DNA of 64,000 bases from Salinithrix halophila (lineage in GTDB: Bacteria > Bacillota > Bacilli > Thermoactinomycetales > DSM-45169). The stretch lies in the NCBI RefSeq assembly GCF_042650125.1, contig NZ_JBHSAP010000009.1:712919-776918 (forward strand), written 5' to 3'. The notes beneath the pieces are model-generated. The model was not told where the DNA came from. It searched no databases and worked only from the letters and a program-made list of their open reading frames with translations. A program made the translations under genes and the position numbers. Shown here piece after piece: positions 17,036 through 24,419 of this stretch (the first letter of the stretch is position 1; each line of letters opens with the position of its first letter).

Positions 17036-17373
17036 GGCATTGCCGCCAAAGAAGCTTTCGAACAAAGTGAAAGCGGATTTTTGAAGGGACCTTTCCCAGC
17101 TCAATTCATTCAACCACAGCCAATTTCCTAATAATTGCAAAGATTCGGATCCCCGAGTGAACGGGACGAAAAGAATGACGCCCCTAACATCCTGGACGTC
17201 CTCTCGCCATCGTTTCTTGGTTCCCGTTTTTTGGATCAAGGCGGATTACGATCGTTCTCGTGTACTCTATTTTCCGGAAAACCAAATCCTACATAATCGC
17301 CTTACCATTGCTGATCGACTAAAAAATCCGCACGGCTGATATTGCCGCGCGAAATCATCAAGATCCCTTTTGT
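17036..17373. other. Non-coding stretch between leader copies
   Basis: No frame here is supported as a gene. The sequence does not visibly continue the amidase gene after the first leader copy, so the lost paralogue was cut off early. I see no repeat or RNA gene in it. Confidence 0.4.
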
Positions 17374-17615
17374 TCGCTTAAGAAATTTCAACATTCACGA
17401 ACACAGGAAAATTAGGTCTTATTCCATAGGCCGAAAGTCTCATAGAATGACAAACCCCTATATACGACTGGGTAATTAGGGGCTTTTTTCACAAAAACGA
17501 CTTGAAAAGTCGAAACTTCTTCGAATAACATAACGTAGGGAATTGTCAGTCATACCAGCCCCTCAAGCTGACGCTGGGCCCGGACTTTCCCAAGCCATGT
17601 CGAAAGGAGCACGAT
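17374..17615 (+). promoter_or_regulatory. Amidase leader with internal terminator-like hairpin and promoter
   Basis: CCCCTA (near 17455) pairs with TAGGGG (near 17478) and is followed by CTTTTTT, an intrinsic terminator shape lying about 130 nt before the amidase start. Downstream, TTGAAA and TAACAT about 18 nt apart could be a promoter; TAACAT is kept in the decayed copy. A further CCAGC/GCTGG hairpin precedes the AAAGGAG site. The hairpin may end upstream transcription or act as an attenuator; the sequence alone does not decide. Confidence 0.45.
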
Positions 17616-20600
17616 ATGCAATCTTTATCTCGCACGACTCTCATCACTCTTTTAGGAATCATTACCTTTCTTTTGATCTTATCCCTCCCCATTGTTCCAG
17701 CCTCTTGGGCTAAACCCTCCGCCGTGAAAGTCATGGCGGATGAAGTGAGCCACAATACCCCTTCCAAGATGAAAAAAGGGAAAATGAAAAACCTGAAGTT
17801 GAAGGAGAAAGGATCCCAGGGCATTCTTTCTATGAAAGACGAGAAGAAGCCTTCCGAGTATGTCTCCCCGGTAATCCAATCGGACTTTCCCTTCACAGAT
17901 GCCGGTATTCACTGGAAAGAAGGAAACCGCAACGTCCAAGGATCTTCGGAAGAAGACTGGCTCCACTTCCAAGTTCGAACCTCGAAAGATAACAAGAAAT
18001 GGAGCAAGTGGGAAACCGTTGAGGCGGATCCCAATGAATGGCGCGACAATCAGGAAACTTCGGAATTATTTAGTAACTTAATCGTCGCCGACCATGCCAA
18101 CTACCTGCAATATAAAACGACCTTCCGCCCCGGTACCGATACCGACGCGGCCCTGCAGAATATCCAAGTCACCTTCCTTAACTCGGAAGACGGGGAGAAA
18201 GTGGCCGCTAAGGGATCCGTCTCTCTCGGTTCCCTGGTGACGGACAAAGCCATGGCCGCAATCGGCCGGCCTCCGGTAGTCAGCCGTGCCGAATGGGGGG
18301 CGGACGAATCGCTGCGCTATATCGACGGCGAGGAGGATTGGCCCCGGGAATACGTATCCAATGTCACCCACATGATTGTCCACCATACCGATTCCCCTAA
18401 CGACGATCCCGATCCTGCCGCCCGGGTGCGGTCGATCTACTACTACCATGCTAAAACTCGGGGTTATGGAGACATTGGCTACAATGCCATCGTCGGCAGC
18501 GACGGCCGCATCTACGAGGGCCGGAAAGGGAAGGACGGGGATGTCCTAACCCCCGGCGTCGTAGGGGGTCATGCCTACTCGTTCAACTACGGCACCTTCG
18601 GCATCTCCCTGATGGGGGACTACAGCCAGAAGGAACTACCTGCCGACATGCATAAAGCCTTGATCGACATGCTGTCTTATCAGGCGGATCTCCATGGCAT
18701 CGATCCGACCGCCAAACAGGATTTCGTGCGTAACTACGAGTACGACAATCCAGATATCCCGAAAACGGACCCCGACCTCGAAACCCTCACAGGTCACGGG
18801 CTGTTGCCCCGAGCCAGCACCACCTGTCCTGGGGATTACGTGAGGAACAACCTGCCCAGCATCCGTACAGAGGTTAGCAAACGCCTGGCAACGGACGACG
18901 GATCGATTGTCCTGGATAACATGGATTCCGCCCATGTGGCTGAGGGCGACTGGGTGAAGTCGACCAATGTTTCCGGATACTATGGATCCAACTACCAGGC
19001 CAATGACGAAGCCGTCTTCGGTATCGATCCGGATACCTTCACCTGGAATTTCAATCTTCCCGAAGCGGCGACCTACCAAGTGTCCGTCTACTATACCGCT
19101 GCATCCGACAGGGCCACCAACGCCCCCTACATCATCCACACAAAAAATGGTGAAGTGACGAAAACCGTCAACCAGCAGGAAAACGGCGGACAATGGGTGG
19201 ATATCGGAACCTATGAATTTAACGCCGGTGCCAATAAGATTGTCCAGACCGACGACGCCGACGGGTATGTGATCGCTGACGGGATCAAGCTAAAAAAGCT
19301 GGATTCCAACCCGCAACCTTCTAAGGTGATCGTGGATAATGAGGATACCGGGTCCACTTCCTACGTCGGTACGTGGCCAAAGTCAACCAGCGTTTCCGGA
19401 TACTACGGGGCCAACTATCAGCCCAATGGTCAAGGAACGGGGAGCGCTTCTTTCACCTGGAACTTCTCTCCCCCGGAAACCGGCATCTACCGTGTATCTG
19501 TCCGTTACACCTCAGCTTCCGACCGAGCCAGTGACGCCCCTTACACTGTCACTTATGCCAACGGTTCCTATACCCATGACGTGAACCAGCGTTCCGGCGG
19601 GGGCAACTGGGTGGAACTGGGCGTTTATCCCTTCGAACAGGGAAAAGCTGCTCAAGTAAAACTGACGGATGATGCCAACGGATATGTAATCGCCGACGCT
19701 GTCCAGTTTGAAAAAGTGGATGGAATGAAGGTCATCGACAACAATGACGCCAGCGCCACCCATACCGGCACCTGGAAAAGCTCCACCGCCCAGAAGACCT
19801 TCTACGGATCCAACTACCTGTACAACTACAAAGGAACCGGGGCCGACACCTTCACCTGGAACCTAAATGCTCCAGAAACCGGTTCCTATAAAATCTACGC
19901 CCGGTGGCAGCCTTACACCGACCGGGCGACGAATGCCCCCTTTACCATTCATCACAAGAGTGGACAATCCGTCAAAAAGATGGATCAACGGGACTACTCC
20001 AAGAAGGGCCAATGGATGGAACTAGGAACCTACAACTTTGATGCGGGCACCGGCAAAGTGGTCCTTTCCGACAATGCCGACGGCATCGTTGTTGCGGACG
20101 CCATCCTGATGGAACGCGTTCCCGATCAAATCGTGAGTGATAACGCCGATACCGGCAATGAGGGCATCGGCGCCTGGAAGAATTCCTCCAACTTGCCCGG
20201 CTACGAGGGAACCAACTACCAGTACGACTACAAAGGTACCGGTGACCACACCTTTACCTGGAACTTTGAGGTCGCTAAAGCAGGCTCCTACAAGGTGTAC
20301 GCCAAGTACCTCTCTTACACCGACCGGGCCACCAACGCTCCCTACACCATCCATCACAGGGACGGCCAATCCGTAAAACGGGTGAATCAGCGTTCCGGTG
20401 GCGGAGAATGGGTCGAGCTGGGAACCTATAACTTTGATGCAGGCCCTGGCAAGGTGGTACTCTCCGATGATGCCGACGGTATCGTCGTCGCGGACGCCAT
20501 CAAGTTGGAGCCGGCCCCGGTCACCGTCACCAGTGACAATACCGATACCGGCAATGAAGGCATCGGTGCCTGGAAGACCTCCTCCAACCTGCCCGGCTAC

Positions 20601-20918
20601 GAGGGAACCAACTACCAGTATGATTACAAAGGCACGGGTGACCACACCTTCACCTGGAACCTGTCCATTCCCGAAGCAGGTTCCTACAAGGTGTACGTCA
20701 AGTATCTCTCTTACACCGACCGGGCCACTAATGCCCCCTACACCGTCTATCACCAAGACGGACAATCGGTAAAAGAGGTGAACCAACGATCCGGCGGAGG
20801 ACAGTGGACTTACCTCGGTACCTGGAACTTTGCCCAGGGTGCTGGGAGCAAAGTGGTCCTTTCCGACAACGCCGACGGTATCGTCGTGGCCGACTCGGTC
20901 AAACTGGTCAAAGAATAA
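17616..20918 (+). CDS. Secreted PGRP-type amidase with five golvesin-like domains
   Basis: A 1100-aa exported protein, ATG after AAAGGAGC. A signal peptide (TLLGIITFLLILSLPIVPASWA) and a beta-rich N-terminal domain (about 85-200) precede an N-acetylmuramoyl-L-alanine amidase/PGRP domain (about 217-425). That domain shows SRAEWGAD, the zinc-ligand segments MIVHHTD and TGHGLLPRASTTCPGD, and GYGDIGYNAIVGSDGRIYEGR. Five tandem golvesin-type domains follow (about 428-564, 570-703, 704-835, 838-966, 969-1100), each with DxG..Y.G.NY, FTWN and DRATNAPY. Domains four and five are very similar even at DNA level, a sign of recent duplication. It should cut the stem peptide from muramic acid in cell walls, with the repeats probably mediating surface or polymer binding. 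Target (own or competitor wall) is unknown. Confidence 0.88.
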   Translation: MQSLSRTTLITLLGIITFLLILSLPIVPASWAKPSAVKVMADEVSHNTPSKMKKGKMKNLKLKEKGSQGILSMKDEKKPSEYVSPVIQSDFPFTDAGIHWKEGNRNVQGSSEEDWLHFQVRTSKDNKKWSKWETVEADPNEWRDNQETSELFSNLIVADHANYLQYKTTFRPGTDTDAALQNIQVTFLNSEDGEKVAAKGSVSLGSLVTDKAMAAIGRPPVVSRAEWGADESLRYIDGEEDWPREYVSNVTHMIVHHTDSPNDDPDPAARVRSIYYYHAKTRGYGDIGYNAIVGSDGRIYEGRKGKDGDVLTPGVVGGHAYSFNYGTFGISLMGDYSQKELPADMHKALIDMLSYQADLHGIDPTAKQDFVRNYEYDNPDIPKTDPDLETLTGHGLLPRASTTCPGDYVRNNLPSIRTEVSKRLATDDGSIVLDNMDSAHVAEGDWVKSTNVSGYYGSNYQANDEAVFGIDPDTFTWNFNLPEAATYQVSVYYTAASDRATNAPYIIHTKNGEVTKTVNQQENGGQWVDIGTYEFNAGANKIVQTDDADGYVIADGIKLKKLDSNPQPSKVIVDNEDTGSTSYVGTWPKSTSVSGYYGANYQPNGQGTGSASFTWNFSPPETGIYRVSVRYTSASDRASDAPYTVTYANGSYTHDVNQRSGGGNWVELGVYPFEQGKAAQVKLTDDANGYVIADAVQFEKVDGMKVIDNNDASATHTGTWKSSTAQKTFYGSNYLYNYKGTGADTFTWNLNAPETGSYKIYARWQPYTDRATNAPFTIHHKSGQSVKKMDQRDYSKKGQWMELGTYNFDAGTGKVVLSDNADGIVVADAILMERVPDQIVSDNADTGNEGIGAWKNSSNLPGYEGTNYQYDYKGTGDHTFTWNFEVAKAGSYKVYAKYLSYTDRATNAPYTIHHRDGQSVKRVNQRSGGGEWVELGTYNFDAGPGKVVLSDDADGIVVADAIKLEPAPVTVTSDNTDTGNEGIGAWKTSSNLPGYEGTNYQYDYKGTGDHTFTWNLSIPEAGSYKVYVKYLSYTDRATNAPYTVYHQDGQSVKEVNQRSGGGQWTYLGTWNFAQGAGSKVVLSDNADGIVVADSVKLVKE

Positions 20919-20931
20919 TCCTGATAGACAA

Positions 20932-20968
20932 AAAGGCACTGCCCTCCATCGGGCAGTGCCTTTTTTGT
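20932..20968 (+). terminator. Terminator of the amidase gene
   Basis: AAAGGCACTGCCC pairs with GGGCAGTGCCTTT over a five- to six-base loop, followed by T6. Confidence 0.92.
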
Positions 20969-21105
20969 CTTTTCTCTGAATCCGTTTTCCTATATCTTCC
21001 CCTATTCGAGACATTCGTTTTACCGCTATGATGAAGATAGTGATGTGTGTGGGCTTTTTGACTGACATGAGAGGGTCTTCGTTTCAGAAAAAAGGGAGGA
21101 GAAGG

Positions 21106-22002
21106 ATGATTTTGAAAAAGGGGAAAAGATGGTTGACCTCTCTGTTAGTGCTGGCCCTATCCTTCGGAATGGGTGTGGTCGTACCGGAGCAGGCAGATGC
21201 CGCCTCCGCTTTCCGGGTGGAGATCAACAAAACGACTAACCAGTTGACCCTGTATAAGAACGGGGTGGTCCGAAGAACTTACCCTGTGGCCACGGGGCGA
21301 ACTCCCGACCGAACACCAGAGGGAACCTTTAGGATCATCGTCAAGTTCAACAAGCCCGGCTGGAAAGGCATCCCTGGAGGTAAACCCAATAATCCGCTGG
21401 GTGCGCGATGGCTCGGCCTGCAAGTGAATGGGGACAAAGGGCGGACTTATGGGATCCATGGAACCAACCGACCGGAGTCGATCGGCTCCCACGCCTCCAA
21501 CGGCTGCATCCGGATGTACAACAAAGACGTGATCGCGTTGTACAACACTGTTCCCACAGGTACCCAAGTGACAATCCGCAGATGGAGCGGCCAGCCCGGC
21601 GTGAAACCGGTCACAGGCAAGGTCATAATCACGGCGACCCGAGCCAATATCCGCTCGAAACCTTCCATGGCCGGTTCCGTGGTTGCTCAGGCGAACAAAG
21701 GGACGGTGATCCCCCTATCCGGTAAAGTGGGTAACTGGTACCAGGTGAAACTCTCCAGCGGCAAGACTGCCTACGTCCACGATTCCGTTGCTCGGAAAGC
21801 CGATTCACCGCCAACCAACCGTCGTCTAACGGTCACCGCAGAGCTGGCTAACATCCGGGAAAAACCGTCGATGGCGGGCAAGGTTCTGGAACTCGCCCCC
21901 AAGGGAACGGTTCTTAACAGCACCGGATTCAGCGGCCACTGGCACCGGATCAAGCTAAAAAGCGGTCGCACGGCCTATATTCATCAAAACGTTGTCCGAT
22001 GA
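21106..22002 (+). CDS. Secreted L,D-transpeptidase with two SH3b domains
   Basis: A 298-aa exported protein. ATG at 21106 follows AGGGAGGAGAAGG; longer frames upstream lack such a site. A signal peptide (LLVLALSFGMGVVV, ending ADAA) precedes a YkuD catalytic domain (about 35-175) with IHGTN and the active-site stretch SHASNGCIRM, where the Cys is the nucleophile. Two bacterial SH3 domains follow (about 180-235 and 245-298; ANIRSKPSMAGSV and ANIREKPSMAGKV). It is expected to form 3-3 cross-links or attach molecules to peptidoglycan. It follows the amidase in the same direction but after a strong terminator, so it is likely transcribed separately. Confidence 0.9.
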   Translation: MILKKGKRWLTSLLVLALSFGMGVVVPEQADAASAFRVEINKTTNQLTLYKNGVVRRTYPVATGRTPDRTPEGTFRIIVKFNKPGWKGIPGGKPNNPLGARWLGLQVNGDKGRTYGIHGTNRPESIGSHASNGCIRMYNKDVIALYNTVPTGTQVTIRRWSGQPGVKPVTGKVIITATRANIRSKPSMAGSVVAQANKGTVIPLSGKVGNWYQVKLSSGKTAYVHDSVARKADSPPTNRRLTVTAELANIREKPSMAGKVLELAPKGTVLNSTGFSGHWHRIKLKSGRTAYIHQNVVR

Positions 22003-22084
22003 CAGACCCTCACATCCCGCTCCCTGCCGAAAACGGTGGGGATTTTCTTTTCCTTCTCCCTCGACTCGTGTACATTGTTATTGA

Positions 22085-22470
22085 GACTCCACACGGCTGA
22101 AGCCGTGGGATTCTTGGGTAGTTAGCGCCCTCAGTCCATTTCTGTTTCGGACAACTCCCAAGTTCAGGGCTGTCTCATCAGCCCATCCCATGCAGTTAGA
22201 GTGTACCCACATGGGCGGAACGCCTGTTACCAGCGTTCTAGTTCCTGATCGCTCACTCTTATGGTTTTACCCAGCGGGAGAGATTCGTTCGCCGCTGGAA
22301 CCCCATACCATAACGTTTTCAAGGAACCATCCACTACCAGTGGGATGAGCACCGCTCATATGTTCGATTATACTAGGAATTGGTTTATCTTGCCACCCCC
22401 AAAGGGGGTTCCGATCAACGCCGTCTTTCATCCCACGATTGAAACCGTGGGCTTTCAAACGGCAACTTAC
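22085..22470 (-). mobile_element. Internally deleted IS200/IS605-type element with TnpB-style right end
   Basis: Subterminal hairpins mark both ends: CCCACGATT/GAAACCGTGGG at 22432-22451 (left end, read on minus) and CACGGCTGAAGCCGTG at 22092-22107 (right end). Between them only a TnpB-like tail survives, reading PLGKTIRVSDQELERW then stop at 22227, then about 130 nt of non-coding right-end sequence. That segment is closely similar to 61757-61925, which ends in the same way. Right-end segments that overlap the tnpB stop normally form the guide (omega/re) RNA scaffold, so a scaffold-like RNA could persist without its nuclease. No transposase gene remains. An open frame at 22267-22458 inside it is not a convincing gene. 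Confidence 0.75.
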
Positions 22471-22487
22471 TGTAAGTGAGTAAATAG

Positions 22488-22597
22488 AGCTTCACCAAAT
22501 TCCTAGTAGACCGCTAAGGGGATGGGATCCGATACGCTCCAACGACCAAACTCCGGCAACCTTCGAATGGATATCAAAAAAGCGTTAAAGGGGGCTT
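22488..22597 (+). pseudogene. 3' fragment of a second glutathione peroxidase gene
   Basis: This stretch aligns with the last about 37 codons of the intact gene at 23483-23962 (CTTCACCAAATTCCT, ATACGCTCCAACGACCAAA, GGATATC). It has an internal TAA and a small deletion near 22532 that shifts the frame. It abuts the IS605-type remnant, which probably accounts for loss of the rest of the gene. Confidence 0.78.
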
Positions 22598-22636
22598 CAT
22601 ATGTGTAGCAATGGGGCAGACCCCCAAAACATAATC

Positions 22637-22665
22637 AACCGCCCCGTTAAGGAGCGGTTGAGGTT
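22637..22665 (-). terminator. Hairpin after the toxin gene
   Basis: AACCGC(T/C)CC and GG(A/G)GCGGTT arms form a hairpin just beyond the toxin stop on the minus strand. The following T content is modest, so termination may be partial. Confidence 0.45.
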
Positions 22666-22928
22666 TATCCTTTATAGATATCGCCACGGTTTCCAATGGT
22701 ATGAACGATCACTTGTTTTTGTTCATTATTCAATGAGAATAAGGCCCTATATGTCCCCATTCGCAGTCGAAAGATTGGCTCTCCTTTAAGCTTTTTAACA
22801 TCTCCCTCAGGAGGAACCTTTCGAAGCCCTTCCAAAGCTTTAAGAACACGGATTTGCGTTTTTTTATCCTGCTTTTTGATGAATTTGGTTGCCGGCTGCT
22901 TCAAAACAAGTTCATATGTTAAGCTCAC
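22665..22928 (-). CDS. RelE/ParE-family toxin
   Basis: An 87-aa basic protein with the RelE-fold pattern: YELVLKQPATKFIKKQDKKT at the N-terminus, LEGLRKVPPEGDVKKLKG in the middle, and FRLRMGTYRALFSL then VHTIGNRGDIYKG at the end, the usual R.G.YR...V...I.HR.D.Y layout. Such toxins cleave mRNA on the ribosome or inhibit gyrase. The gene overlaps the upstream antitoxin by 17 nt, so translation is coupled. Which target applies cannot be told from the sequence. Confidence 0.88.
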   Translation of the reverse strand: MSLTYELVLKQPATKFIKKQDKKTQIRVLKALEGLRKVPPEGDVKKLKGEPIFRLRMGTYRALFSLNNEQKQVIVHTIGNRGDIYKG

Positions 22929-23148
22929 GCTTCAAGTCCTCCAAGGAGATACCCTTATCGTCCTCTTTAGATCTGGCCAGCTCTCTTTTCTCTTCTTCGG
23001 TTAAAGGCTCGTCAACTTCTTCAATCTCGTCCCACACTTTTTTAGTCGCCCGCTCCGCGAGATACTCCATGTAATCCAGCAAACTCTTTTTTTCAGAGTC
23101 AGGAATCTGCTGAAAAAGACGGTCAAATTGCTCTTTAGGAAGTGCCAC
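22912..23148 (-). CDS. Antitoxin of the RelE-type pair
   Basis: A 78-aa, strongly acidic protein beginning MALPKEQFDRLFQQIPDSEKK. The N-terminal helical half would dimerise and bind DNA, and the charged C-terminal half (EEEKRELARSKEDDKGISLEDLKREL) would wrap the toxin. ATG follows GGAGGCGAGAT. It is the first gene of the operon, overlapping the toxin by 17 nt. The exact antitoxin family is not recognised; the size, charge and position are typical. Confidence 0.82.
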   Translation of the reverse strand: MALPKEQFDRLFQQIPDSEKKSLLDYMEYLAERATKKVWDEIEEVDEPLTEEEKRELARSKEDDKGISLEDLKRELNI

Positions 23149-23167
23149 AATCTCGCCTCCTTCATGT

Positions 23168-23187
23168 CCGCTAAGTGAAATTAGCGG
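23168..23187 (-). promoter_or_regulatory. Candidate operator of the toxin-antitoxin operon
   Basis: A perfect 7-bp inverted repeat, CCGCTAA-N6-TTAGCGG, lies 20 bp upstream of the antitoxin start. Toxin-antitoxin operons are normally repressed by their own complex at such palindromes. A hairpin role in RNA is the alternative. Confidence 0.5.
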
Positions 23188-23482
23188 CTTTCGTCCGTTA
23201 AAACCCCGGTCTTGGTAACCACTAACGTTTATATAGGCTCAGAATATCATGTCCATTAAGGTTGGTCAAATTTGTAAAAAGAAGTGTGAATAAGCCGATC
23301 CCTTTCGGTTTCCGATACGGAACATGCAACGGGAGGTCCCACTCAAAGTTACCATTCGCAACTCTGACGGGGATTTACTTTTCCCCCTCGACGGGTAGAC
23401 CTGTGCGAGGTAAATTGATCATGAGCCATAAAATCATGATGCGCAACGAAATGACCGATCTCTTTTAGGGAGGGAATACGGA
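23188..23482. other. Intergenic region upstream of glutathione peroxidase
   Basis: No gene is supported. An inverted repeat ATCATGA-N9-TCATGAT at 23418-23440 lies about 43 bp before the peroxidase start and could be an operator. I could not assign it to a known regulator box, and no clear -35/-10 pair stands out. Confidence 0.35.
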
Positions 23483-23962
23483 ATGAGCGTTTACTCTTAT
23501 TCAGCTGTGGCCATCAACGGGGAGGAAAAGTCCCTGTCTGATTATGAAGGGCGCGTTCTCCTGATCGTCAATACCGCCAGCAAGTGCGGGTTTACCCCGC
23601 AATATAAGGAACTGCAGGAACTCTATGAACAATACCGGGAACAGGGGTTGGAAGTGCTGGGGTTTCCGAGCAACCAATTCAGGGAGCAGGAGCCCGGCTC
23701 CCGGGAAGAGATCCAGGAATTCTGCCAGTTGAACTACGGCGTCACCTTTCCCCTGTTCGCCAAAATTGATGTAAAGGGTGAACAAGCCCACCCGCTCTTT
23801 CGCTACCTCACCCAAAACGCTCCCGGCCTTCTCACCAAAGAGGTGAAATGGAACTTCACCAAATTCCTGGTCAACCGCCAGGGGGAAGTGATCCGGCGAT
23901 ACGCTCCAACGACCAAACCCCGGCACATTCGAAAGGATATCGAACAAGTGTTGAAGGGGTAG
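23483..23962 (+). CDS. Glutathione peroxidase family thiol peroxidase
   Basis: A 159-aa cytosolic protein of the usual GPx/BsaA length. NTASKCGFTPQY carries the peroxidatic Cys (near residue 36), GFPSNQFREQEPG the conserved Gln, and WNFTKFLV the Trp-Asn pair; these form the catalytic tetrad. The enzyme is a Cys form, without selenocysteine, and reduces hydroperoxides, most likely with thioredoxin-type donors. ATG follows AGGGAGGGAATACGG. A broken second copy of its 3' end lies 1.3 kb upstream. Confidence 0.92.
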   Translation: MSVYSYSAVAINGEEKSLSDYEGRVLLIVNTASKCGFTPQYKELQELYEQYREQGLEVLGFPSNQFREQEPGSREEIQEFCQLNYGVTFPLFAKIDVKGEQAHPLFRYLTQNAPGLLTKEVKWNFTKFLVNRQGEVIRRYAPTTKPRHIRKDIEQVLKG

Positions 23963-24017
23963 GCACAAGGGTAGCTAGCCCTAAAGATGAAAAGCCGGGC
24001 TCACGATATCTTAGATT

Positions 24018-24066
24018 CTATGAAACAGCCGGTTTCCTGACAATAGGGGAAACCGGCTGTTTCATG
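24018..24066. terminator. Bidirectional terminator after glutathione peroxidase
   Basis: GAAACAGCCGGTTTCC pairs perfectly with GGAAACCGGCTGTTTC around a 10-base loop. It separates the peroxidase gene from the convergent 55-aa gene. Confidence 0.85.
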
Positions 24067-24091
24067 GCGAGTTACTTTTTGCCGTTGGTAA

Positions 24092-24259
24092 TCACCGCTC
24101 ATCGATCAGAGACTGGACCAGACCATGAAGGTGATCCAGTTTGTCGGGAGGAAGTGTTTCCTCTTCGCCGTTTTCTTCGTCAAAGGTTTCCTTGATTAGG
24201 TCTTCCGTTAGGTTTTTCAGGCGGTACAGGATATCCCGCTGCACTTTGGGGTCGTTCAT
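24092..24259 (-). CDS. Small acidic protein of 55 aa
   Basis: ATG at 24259 is preceded by GGAGGGAGG with good spacing. The protein begins MNDPKVQRDILYRLKNLTED and ends HLHGLVQSLIDER; it is acidic and helical with no membrane segment. It is too short for a usual ORF listing but has a strong ribosome site, normal codon use and its own space between two terminators. I do not recognise a family and propose no function. Confidence 0.6.
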   Translation of the reverse strand: MNDPKVQRDILYRLKNLTEDLIKETFDEENGEEETLPPDKLDHLHGLVQSLIDER

Positions 24260-24313
24260 TGACAGCCTCCCTCCTTTTCCCCCTTCATTCTTTCCATCTG
24301 CTGTGGAAAAAAA

Positions 24314-24334
24314 CGACCGCCGACGAGGCGGTCG
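24314..24334 (-). terminator. Gene-distal terminator hairpin of nadA (copy 2)
   Basis: CGACCGCC/GGCGGTCG hairpin followed on the minus strand by T7. It is one of two related hairpins flanking the short element at 24335-24385. Confidence 0.75.
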
Positions 24335-24385
24335 AGGTTATTGACATACACTGGACGGGGTGCGGAAGAACTTTGTCAGCAGTCT
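24335..24385 (+). mobile_element. Short deletion derivative of the terminator-inserted element
   Basis: The 51 nt keep only the two ends of the longer element seen at 41757-41979: TTATTGACA...GGGGTGCGG joined directly to AAGAACTTTGTCAGCAGTCT. It is flanked by two related 21-bp hairpins (24314-24334 and 24386-24406). Relative to nadA it lies in the opposite orientation from the two long copies and their genes. Confidence 0.65.
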
Positions 24386-24406
24386 CGACCTCCGAACGGG
24401 CGGTCG
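24386..24406 (-). repeat. Gene-proximal copy of the nadA terminator hairpin
   Basis: CGACCTCC..GGGCGGTCG differs from the distal hairpin at a few positions and is not followed by a T-tract. It probably represents the other half of a target-site duplication. Confidence 0.6.
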
Positions 24407-24419
24407 TAGAATGAACGGG

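Noticed and set aside
16770..17239. Short minus-strand frames within the duplicated amidase leader
   Set aside because: They lie in non-coding repeat sequence and have no family features; the alignment of the two leaders explains the region.
17374..17615. c-di-AMP (ydaO-type) or c-di-GMP riboswitch in the amidase leader
   Set aside because: Wall-hydrolase genes often have such riboswitches, but the conserved core sequences of either class are not found in the leader.
20022..21068. Minus-strand frame opposite golvesin domains 4 and 5
   Set aside because: It repeats with the same period as the amidase domains and so reflects their duplication, not a gene.
22267..22458. 63-codon minus-strand frame inside the IS605 remnant
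   Set aside because: It begins in the left-end hairpin and ends out of frame with the surviving TnpB tail, so it is an accident of the deletion.
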